The notes beneath the pieces were generated by a model that was given only the letters and a program-made list of their open reading frames with translations, was not told where the DNA came from and searched no databases. From Spodoptera frugiperda (Eukaryota > Arthropoda > Insecta > Lepidoptera > Noctuidae), in NCBI RefSeq assembly GCF_023101765.2, contig NC_064237.1, positions 8,155,649 through 8,219,648 on the forward strand: a stretch of DNA of 64,000 nt. The letters run 5' to 3'. Both the position numbers and the translations under genes were made by a program. This document shows positions 55,886 through 64,000 of the stretch, one piece after another (positions within the stretch are counted from its first letter, which is position 1; the number at the start of each line of letters is the position of its first letter).

Positions 55886-56067
55886 TGCGCGCTATAGTTA
55901 CATGCTATGGATGTGTGCTATGGAGACCAGCTGTGTAGAAGTATTAGTATCAGGAGAAACGGTCGTATAGTTTCACAGCTTAGCTTTTACATCTTCTTAG
56001 CATAGTTATTTCATAGTTTAGTTTTTACGTCTTCGTAGTATAGCTACATAGCACATCTCTGGTGGTA
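55886..56067. mobile_element. MITE-like element, family D (copy 2)
   Basis: GCGCGCTATAGTTACATGCTATGGATGTGTGCTATGG, then CGGTCGTATAGTTTCACAGCTTAGCTTTTACATCTTC, an extra repeat of the TAGTTTTTACGTCTTCGTA unit, and CTACATAGCACATCTCTGGTGG. Same order as 7.64-7.87 kb. The left CACCAG end is not visible. Confidence 0.5.
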
Positions 56068-56816
56068 TAGTACCCTAATTCCTGTGTCTAGAGATATTTA
56101 AAAGGTTGGGGAGAGACGAAAACCGCTAATAGCGGTTAGTTTATCGTAAAGGCTAATTTGTGCTTAGTCAGTTGGAAAGAGTCCACATTTTAATCACATC
56201 TTCAAAATTCATACAATCAATGAACATACTTACAAGTAATAATAGCTTTTTAATCATCAAAACTTTACCCAGCCTTATGGAAAATGGGACTCAATACCAC
56301 GTATTTAGGTACATTAAACTTGATCCACGTGTAAAACCTTCATTGTAATTATTTTTTATTATATCTTAAATAAAGTTTCCTGTGCAAATATCTCTTATAA
56401 CGAAAGTCCTAGAAATATTTTCCAACACTTAATTATACAAGGTGATCAAACTAAAGATAGGTAGGTATCTTCGTTAATAGCTTTCCACGTGGAAAGTTAA
56501 GGCCTGTGTTATCTTCGTCGTCCAATCCAATATAGGACGTGACGGGAACTTTAATGCAAACAAACAATATAAATTAATTATTATAATCAAATTTTCCGAC
56601 GGCAAAACCGAATGCCAAATAATCAGACTGGCAAGGTGCGTAATATAAATTAACAATGCAAATTTTCAACTTAATTTAACACTGATGCTGATGAAATTCT
56701 TGAGACTTTAAGTTTTAATGAAACTTTTCATTATATTGTTTGCCTACAGTTGCTCCATTGAATTTTACATAAATTTAAATCTGTTATGTAAATAAAAATA
56801 GTGCTGTGAACTTAAT
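56068..56816. other. unassigned AT-rich DNA
   Basis: AGCGGTTAGT and ACCGCTAATAGCGGTTAG near 56120-56140 form a small palindrome. No gene seen. Confidence 0.35.
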
Positions 56817-57029
56817 GGTATAAGTCGGTAAACTAGCAGAATGATTACTTGATGGTATGACCGCGCATGGACACCCGAAACACTAGAGGCGTTACAGGTG
56901 CGTTGCCGGCCTTTTGGGGGTTAGGAATTCAAGGGTTGTGAGGAATTGAGGATTGCGAAGATTGGGATGGGAAAGGGGCAATCTCACTCACACAACGAAA
57001 GGTCATCACTCCGGTCAACCGATGCCATG
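56817..57029 (+). repeat. interspersed repeat, family B
   Basis: GGTATAAGTCGGTAAAC, ACTTGATGGTATGACC, GGACACCCGAAACACTAGAGGCGTTACAGGTGCGTTGCCGGCCTTTTGGGGGTTAGGAATTCAAGGGTTGTGAGG, ATCTCACTCACACAACG, then TCATCACTCCGGTCAACCGATGCC. The segment with TTTCACGTCGG is deleted. Confidence 0.8.
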
Positions 57030-58837
57030 TAAAAAGTCATGAATAAAACCCATTTACTATCCAATCTGACAGACTCATTTATCTAAATAATATCAACCCT
57101 CTAAGAGAACCAATAAATAAACATTCGCTACCGAAAAACGACATAATGAATTATCGTAATAAAGCTCTTACATTTTCTGAATAAATAATGTTCATGACAT
57201 TAACGACCAAAACAGTCCATTTGAAGCCATCAAAATTGCCGTTTTAATAAAACTTTTGTTTATTCAAATAAAACGTCTTACAATCATCTTTCAAGAGCAA
57301 AGCCAAGTTGCGAGCGTTAATGGAGAAAAGTTTTCGCAATTCGCGGTAGCACCTATTCGTAAATAATGGATTTTTAGCGGAAATTAGACACCCTTTCAAT
57401 TCCAATCATTTCCTATCGCGCACGTGTCGGAAACAGACGGTTTCTTGCTTTTTCTTTGAGTTCAGCCTATAGCTCAGAGCTATGTACTAAATAGATTGTT
57501 AGGAACTTTATTAAATATTAGTCCTTACTTCTCTAAACAAATAGTAACAATAAAGCAATCGGTATAAATCTCAACACTGTTTACGTGTCACCGTTCAGAC
57601 GGTTTTCAAACTTCAAAGGACTCTAAGACCTATCTAGGTTTTGACAGGACACTTGCTTCACAAAACATGGGAACTGTGTGCGTCACACATCCATCATCGT
57701 TCTAATTGGAAGTCCTCGGAACTGAGGCTTCGAGAAACTTCTATTCGCAAAACACGAGAAGTGTATGCTGTAGAGAGCATTTGATTTATTACCGAAATAT
57801 TTATATTGCGTTATTATCTAGTGTTGGCGGGCCTAAACAAACTTCTCTAATACTAAGTAAACTAACTGCTCGGCCCCTCTGAGTATTACCTTTGCCCTTA
57901 AATAAAACTTGGGTAACTGTTATTGCCTTTTTCGTTGGGAACTCGTTGGAGAAACAAACTAGGGACATTTATTTATTAAACTTTATCATGGTTTTGAATT
58001 AAAATGTTTCTCAGTTTTTATAAAGATTTATCTTTATCATTATTTTATGATTGTAGGTAGGATTTTCAATTACTTAAAATGGAACCAGCTTAGTGGGAGA
58101 GTGCTTAAGTAATTGAAATTAATGATCTTTTCATACCCTCTTTAACTTTTTTTAGTTTTTCTCCTGGTTTTTTACTGAAAATGGAACAAAAGTCAAGTGG
58201 CGACGAGGGTCTTAATCGTTTTTAGTGGAGTGTTAGTTTTTTTGAGAAACAATTATTCTTCTGTTTCTATCCTGGATAAAACACTCATATCGTTCACAAT
58301 TCCTTCTCTGATCACATTAGTGGTCATACTAGAGAGATATCTGTGTTACATAATTTCATAATTTATTGTTCGAAGACTATTAATAAACTAAGTACCTTTA
58401 TCAGAAAAATCTAGAACATCTGCTAAAACTACAATACAATGTCTAAAGTAATCTATAACATAAATATGTTGTTATAAGAGCTAAATTACACAAGCGAGTA
58501 TTATTAAAATATCGACTCGTTTAGACGTCTACATTGTAAGTACATCTCTAAGTTAAATAGCAGACATAATGAAGCTGGCAACTTTTGCGAACGTTCTAGA
58601 AGGGCTGCCAGAGCAAATAAATACTAAGCATCTGTAAACTATTTCCACTAATGAATGTTACTTGAATTAAGCGTAACGATGTTATCGCAAATGATGATTT
58701 TATCATATTTTTCTGTTCAGACAATAAAGAAATTTTATCTAAAATATATTTTATTATTTTCTGTGTGAAAAAAAAATGTGGCCAAATTTTAAATGTCTTC
58801 AAATGCAAATTGTGAGAGAGATTTAATTATTTAGGTA
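57030..58837. other. 1.8 kb without a supported gene
   Basis: AT-rich with no recognised repeat. The 70-residue frame at 58596-58808 (minus) has no domain I know. Confidence 0.4.
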
Positions 58838-60127
58838 CCGGTAAACTATGGCAACTTTACCAGACCCTTGGCAACTTTACCATACTATAGGTATTCAGTA
58901 TAAACTCATTTATCTAAAAATCTACCCACTAGAATTCTGTTTTGTAATAGTAGTATTTTTTAGACATTAAAAGGAAATATTTACTATATTTTGCGTAGAC
59001 GCAAGACTGCTATTATGCCAGTAATGGCCGTCACAGTGTAGTGCGTGAAAATGTGCTAAAAGTTAGTAGTTCCTAAATTGTGCTCACAGAGCCTTAATTA
59101 TATGTCACAGGTGAGTGAAATTTTGATCTTGAATGTATAATATAGTTGGGATTACTGTTGTAATGTCAGCAATTGCTTTTTCTTTAATTTATTGATAAAT
59201 TATCGCTTCGGTAATGTTGACACAGGTTAGGTAAAGTTGCCACGGCCTGCTTTGTGGCAACTTTACCTACAGTTAGGGTTGGCAATAAATGTTTTTTTCT
59301 TGTTTGTGTGTATGTAACCATTTTCAAATACCTAAATTTCCCAGCATAATAGTGAATATCCTGGATGATAAGTTATAATGTATTTAATAATACCTTTTGT
59401 TTTAGAGCCAAAATGGCTCACATGAAACAAAACCGCAGATAACTCGGAGTTAGACAATATAAAAAGTATACGAAAGTAATGTTAAAATTAGCTATGGAGA
59501 TAGTGAAGTCAAAAAATTAAAAAGTCAAAAGATTAAACATTATTTTGTAGCCTTTTTTTACAATTTTAAACATAAATACTTAAAATTTTAGAACTTAATT
59601 TAGTTTAAAAGGGAACAATATTTATGTCAGATATTTATGCTTTTTTTTACTTTAGGTTTAAGGTTTATATAGATATGATTTTTTTTAAATATACATGTCA
59701 TAAAAATAATTCTCATTTTTTGACAACCCCGAGCGTAACAAATTATTTGTATGTAAATTACGATGAAACCCGTGGCAACTTTCCCGACTGTCTGTGTAGC
59801 CGTTATCTTTATAGATTTCCTCATATTGTTTGCATTATAATACGAAGAGGTCCTAGATGAAGCCCTCTGTACCTCAACAACTCTTTAATATGCAATACAC
59901 GATGAATACGGCGCGTAGGTAAAGTTGCCAAAAATTTGGTATCTTTACCCATGTTGTTTTTTCTTTACTACGGCTAAAGTAAGCGTTTGTATATAATGAC
60001 GATTACGGTAAAGTGAGCCAGATAGACTACAATTCTAAATATATAGTTTTGGTTTCTATGCGTCTTATGGTTAAAAATATATTTCGATTTTTGTTCCAAA
60101 ATATGGTAAAGTTGCCATGTTTTACGG
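58838..60127. mobile_element. non-autonomous DNA transposon with GGCAACTTTACC repeats
   Basis: The ends CCGGTAAACTATGGCAACTTTACC (left) and GGTAAAGTTGCCATGTTTTACGG (right) are inverted repeats of about 24 bp, bounded by GTAC on both sides, so the target duplication is either TA or GTAC. The 12-mer GGCAACTTTACC, in either direction, occurs at 58850, 58870, 59230, 59256, 59774 (one change), 59918 and 60105. Two copies form a 16-bp stem with a 10-base loop at 59228-59269. I find no transposase: the longest frame (59624-59860) has no recognised domain. Superfamily unknown; Tc1/mariner-like if the duplication is TA. Confidence 0.75.
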
Positions 60128-60999
60128 TACATATATTTTCTGAGTTACGAAGAGTGCTGAATTACGAGTAAATAAATGAAAAGATCTAATACGACCGAAA
60201 AGACGAATTGATTGTGTGAGGAGCGAAACGAAGGAGAAAAAGGATGGTGATATGATGACGTTCGAAAGAGAAGAATTGAGGGAGACGACATATTTCATCA
60301 AATCACTTTAGATTTTGGAAAAGCAGAAAATACGATTATTACTATTTTGATTTTACATTTTTAATCAAACTATTCTGGATTCCTCATTACATGTATTTAC
60401 TTGTATGTTATATTACAACTGTTAAAATTTTCATCACAACTAAACTAGACTAAACTAAACTAGAAATAGCAACTATTCTAAAGTATTCAACAAAAGCTAC
60501 CAGAATAGATAGAAACGACAAATCAAAGTGCCTACACAGTTCTAAAAATAACCAGAAATAAATAGGCAAGGGCAAGTGGGCAACCCTGTCAGTGGCAGGG
60601 AACTTTCTGCAAACTTCAGAGGCCCGTGGATCGGTCTCCCAATCACATTGAAATAATACACAGGTACTTAAAAGAGTTAGTGGTTACCCTCCTCCTCCCA
60701 ATGGTAACTGAGACATCAATTTTGATAAAGCATTGAAAACTTTCAACTTTTGAGCCTAAGTAAAATGAACAGCCAATTGGTCATTGGCCTTTGGGTGTAG
60801 ACAGATATTGATTCGCTTTTTGATCGGTAAGTTGAGCTTGAATTTCAATAAAGTTTATTGTATTAAGGGATTGTTTTATTCGGATTAAAGTGATTTATTT
60901 TTGGTTGTTCGATTCTTTTGTGTCACTGATCTACGAGGTTCTACGCCAGGAGCTGACAGTCATTCATGAGCATCGAAATTAATGAATTCAATTTTATGT
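60128..60999. other. unassigned DNA
   Basis: No gene or repeat family recognised. Confidence 0.4.
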
Positions 61000-61181
61000 T
61001 ATAAACCGATGAACAAACAAGCGGATTACGTGATGGTAAGCAATCGCCACCGCCCATGGACACCTAAAATACCAGAGGCGTTAATTACCTTTTGTGGGTT
61101 AGGAATTTAAGGGTCGGTGGGAAATCGGGAATTGGGAAGTGACACAACGCAAGCGTTGTTTCACGTCGGTTTTCTGTGAGG
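61000..61181 (+). repeat. interspersed repeat, family B
   Basis: ATAAACCGATGAACAAAC, GTGATGGTAAGCAATCGCCACCGCCCATGGACACC, ACCAGAGGCGTTAATTACC, GGGTTAGGAATTTAAGGG, then ACACAACGCAAGCGTTGTTTCACGTCGGTTTTCTGTGAGG. Two internal deletions. Confidence 0.8.
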
Positions 61182-61557
61182 TGTTTTACAATTACTAGTT
61201 GTACAATATATGTATGTGATGTATTACAATAGTTATACTATAATACAAAATATTAGCTTTTTCTTACACAAAGTCAGGTACAGGTACTTTTATATGGCAC
61301 ATTTTATTAATATGTACCAAAAGCATGTCCTGATATTCGGTAAACAAAGCATTACCTCGTTTCTTGAGTCGGGTAAAGTCAATGAGGTTGGCAATATGGT
61401 AATTTTCAGTATTACCATGATTAATGGCAATATCGCCACCCTCTTTTAAATGGGATTAATGGCATACTGATTATGGGTACCATGACACCTTTGTTCACCG
61501 ATGGGGCAAAATAAACTCAGTCCTATGGAATATTTAGTGTTTCAGTCGAGTGTTAAT
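61182..61557. other. unassigned DNA
   Basis: No gene or repeat recognised. Confidence 0.4.
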
Positions 61558-61690
61558 CAAAGTTAAAGTCAAATTATTTATTCCAATTAAACCATAAATA
61601 GGTACTTTTGAAATCTCAACAAAATAAGTAATACTGTCAGTCTGTCCAGCAGTGAAGCTAGGTGCTCGTTCCAAAGTGTAGCTTTGAATG
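61558..61690 (-). mobile_element. non-LTR 3' tail fragment, family F
   Basis: AGTTAAAGTCAAATTATTTATTCCAATTAAACC..GGTACTTTTGAAATCTCAA...CTGTCAGTCTGTCCAGCAGTGAAGCTAGGTGCTCGTTCCAAAGTGTAGCTT matches the family F fragment at 13.25 kb almost word for word. Confidence 0.7.
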
Positions 61691-62339
61691 TATAATATAT
61701 AAAAATCTATAATGTATATTTTTTATATTTTTTGGGTCAACAACAACAAAAATTATCACCTTCTAAGCACAAGCTACATAGCCAAAAGTCTTTCCACCCC
61801 ACTTCAGATTCCATTAAATAAACGTAATAAAAAAATAAACATCCATAGCTTTTATATTAACCCATACAAGACCTATAAACATAAAAACGGCAAAAAACAC
61901 CTTTCTACGGAAAACTCGAATGCGTACCCATCGCAAACTTTTCACGTTACATTTCATTACACAGACCATTCTGGTTGAAGGGTGCTGACGAGAGTAATAT
62001 ACCAGTTTCTTGCTGTCTTTATGACCATAGTAAATCACTTTTACCTACTTGACCCGAGCGACCGATAGTTGGACATTAAAAGGGTTTGATTTATATCGGA
62101 AACTTAGGGCATTCTCACCATCTGTTGCTGTTCACGTTGTGCTATAGTTTATAAAGGTGGACTCCACTCGTTTGATGTACTGCGCTCTGTTTGAAATTGT
62201 TTTGTTCGTAATGTAGTTAAGTGTTGGAAATGTGGATTTATTTTCTACATTTGGTTAGTTTTTGGTGTTGGTTGTGGAAGTTAGTGGTGTGTATTTTTGT
62301 TTTCAGTTTATTTGAAATATTTCTGGCTTGACTTCCTTG
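61691..62339. other. unassigned AT-rich DNA
   Basis: Overlapping open frames on both strands at 61.7-62.0 kb have no recognised domain. Confidence 0.35.
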
Positions 62340-62405
62340 GTCACCTGATGGTAAGCGATCAGCACCATGGACACCCACAACACCAGAGGAGTCACAGGTG
62401 CGTTG
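62340..62405 (+). repeat. family B fragment
   Basis: GTCACCTGATGGTAAGCGATCAGCACCATGGACACCCACAACACCAGAGGAGTCACAGGTGCGTTG. Only the 5' third of the family is present. Confidence 0.75.
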
Positions 62406-63027
62406 ACATAACCTAAACTAATATTCTATCCGTACCAGAGAATAACTTCGAGAATTCAAAGTTGCATTTTATCACAATAAAATTGATCACTAAACCAACA
62501 ACGAATAAACAAATCGTAAATTGAATCAGATATGCCACAAAACCAATCGATTCATTCCAAGAATTCTGTATGCACATCCACAACTTTGTAACTTCATGAC
62601 CAGACATTGTACAAACTCGACCCCATTCTTGGAGGAACTTCCATCAACGACCGACTACTAATAATAAGAGCTGCACAGCATCATAGATTAGTTTCTATAA
62701 GGTTCCGTATCTACTTGCACAAAACAAGTCCAAGACAATGCAAGTCTTGTACAAAGTGAGGACAAACTTTATAAGACGCCACGCGACAGTGCCAGCATTG
62801 TTTCCATATTGGCTTTGAAACTTGAAAATTCAGCTACCCATACCATTTTGTAACATTCCAAAGGCTTGGAGTCAAATGAGATCTTGGAACTTCGAAATTA
62901 ACATACAGAACATCAGTACAGAGTAGGCTAAGACTTTTACTTCTTTTTTGCTTATGAAAGCATACTTCTTTAATGAAGAATCACAGGTGTATGTTATGAA
63001 ATTTATAGGTTTGGTAAGTAAGTTATG
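62406..63027. other. unassigned DNA
   Basis: No gene or repeat recognised. Confidence 0.4.
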
Positions 63028-63173
63028 AGTGAGCTGCGGACTGCCAGCGGGTTTACTGGGGCTCCAGCTCGAAAAGCAGGAGTAGGAACGGGGTGGTTTT
63101 TAATCAGAGACAATCCCTGTCGCCTCGCCCAAGGTGGAAGAAGTCATCGGATGATTAATTGACCCCACCAAAA
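63028..63173 (+). mobile_element. short retroposon, family A
   Basis: GAGCTGCGGACTGCCAGCGGG, CAGGAGTAGGAACGGGGTGGTTTTTAATCAG, a small deletion, CGCCTCGCCCAAGGTGGAAGAAGTCATCGGATGATTAATTGACCCC, then AAAAAAAA. Flanks GTTATGAGT (about 63019-63027) and GTTATAAGT (about 63183-63191) look like a decayed target-site duplication. Confidence 0.8.
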
Positions 63174-63200
63174 AAAAGAGTGTTATAAGTCCTATGTAAT

Positions 63201-64000
63201 AGACGACCAGTCAATTCTATTCAATATATTGCCTTTGGTCGACCAAGAATTGGACTTGAGGCCAATTTTTCAACAGTTACTCTTTCTTTACCAGACAAGT
63301 CATGTTTCAAAATTCCCAACTTCAAAATGACAAACACAGATGTACCTTGTTCTTCCTTAACCAATACTCGCGAGTCAAGCGAACGAGTATGTTTGAGAAT
63401 GTTTCGGGCTCACTACCTTTATAAGCCGCTCGTATTAACATTGCTTACGTCATCCCCTAGAAACTTTTAATTAATGACTTCAGTTACGTTATAACTTTGT
63501 GTAATATGAGGCGAAGATTTCACTAAAATCACTCCAAACATTAGTCTTCGAAATGAAATTTTAATAATTAATCTTCTTAGCTGAATTATTTACACGAAAT
63601 AGATTAGTTTGGGTATTTTCTTTTGATAGTCCGTTTAATTGGTTATTTGACATTATTTGTTTGAGAAAAACATTTAATTAGTTTCTCTAGAGGCACAGGG
63701 CCGGAATAGAGTAATTTTAATCGTTCAAAAAGTTACAAATATCCATTATATACTGGAGTTAAAGTTACAATAGGATATTTATAATAATATCCTGATTATT
63801 TCGAACAATGCTCGCAGATTATCAATCTCTGCGGGACCTACGCAACAATAATAGCGATGACTAACCCAACAATACTGGATTTGCTGATTCGGCACATCGC
63901 ATCGAAAGGATTTTGTACGTCAAATAAAATATAGGTAACAATAATATTGCTTGCCTTTACCATAATCTGAAATGTGTCATGCAACTATCTACCTTATCGA
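63201..64000. other. unassigned DNA at the window end
   Basis: TGTTATAAGTCCTATGTAATAGACGACC at 63182-63209 may be a scrap of a minus-strand tRNA-SINE. No gene seen to the end of the window. Confidence 0.35.

Noticed and set aside
1..64000. Telomeric (TTAGG)n, rRNA or histone repeats
   Set aside because: None seen on either strand.

Overview
The window reads as euchromatic, AT-rich, repeat-rich nuclear DNA of a lepidopteran insect, most likely a noctuoid moth. This rests on the repeats: CTAG-ending Helitrons, a tRNA-headed SINE with a GGCCGAGTGG A box and a GGTTCGATTCC B box, a ~150-bp retroposon containing CAGGAGTAGGAACGGGGTGG, the GGTATAAGCCGGTAAACGAG repeat, and non-LTR tails ending in (TTTGAC)n. 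I know these from moth genomes by memory; no search was run. There are no bacterial-type genes, operons or ribosome binding sites.

Only two long reading frames can be supported, and both belong to retrotransposons. Element 1 (+ strand, 9370-12421) and element 2 (- strand, about 13660-16500) each encode an apurinic-type endonuclease fused to a reverse transcriptase of the Jockey/CR1/L2-like group. Both frames are open, both are truncated at the 5' end inside the endonuclease domain, and they are related but clearly not identical. Every other open frame is short, has no recognisable domain and fits chance or repeat sequence. I find no host exon I can defend, so the window is either intergenic or a large intron.

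Layout. 1-9.3 kb: retroposons, two of them side by side with clear target-site duplications; a 450-bp foldback with a 104-bp direct repeat; two MITE-like copies. 9.3-16.8 kb: the two non-LTR elements, separated by a GC-rich 240-bp patch and the 3' tail of a third non-LTR family. 17-29 kb: mostly unique AT-rich DNA, with a TIR element at 21.9-23.0 kb carrying a retroposon inside its left end. 29-41 kb: scattered MITEs, a short Helitron, a full tRNA-SINE and repeat fragments. 41.7-46 kb: a Helitron cluster, including a 2.2-kb element that contains a ~700-bp (AAAATAAAAAT)n minisatellite. 46-58 kb: SINEs, MITEs, a tandem duplication and a run of perfect hairpins near 53.1 kb. 58.8-60.1 kb: a 1.29-kb element with terminal inverted repeats and seven copies of a GGCAACTTTACC motif. 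61-64 kb: more repeat fragments.

Nothing here works as a pathway. The story is layered transposition: autonomous-type non-LTR elements, short retroposons that need their machinery, cut-and-paste MITEs, and rolling-circle Helitrons. The least familiar item, and the best candidate for an undescribed element, is the GGCAACTTTACC element at 58.8-60.1 kb. The foldback at 3.45 kb and the hairpin run at 53.1 kb come next.
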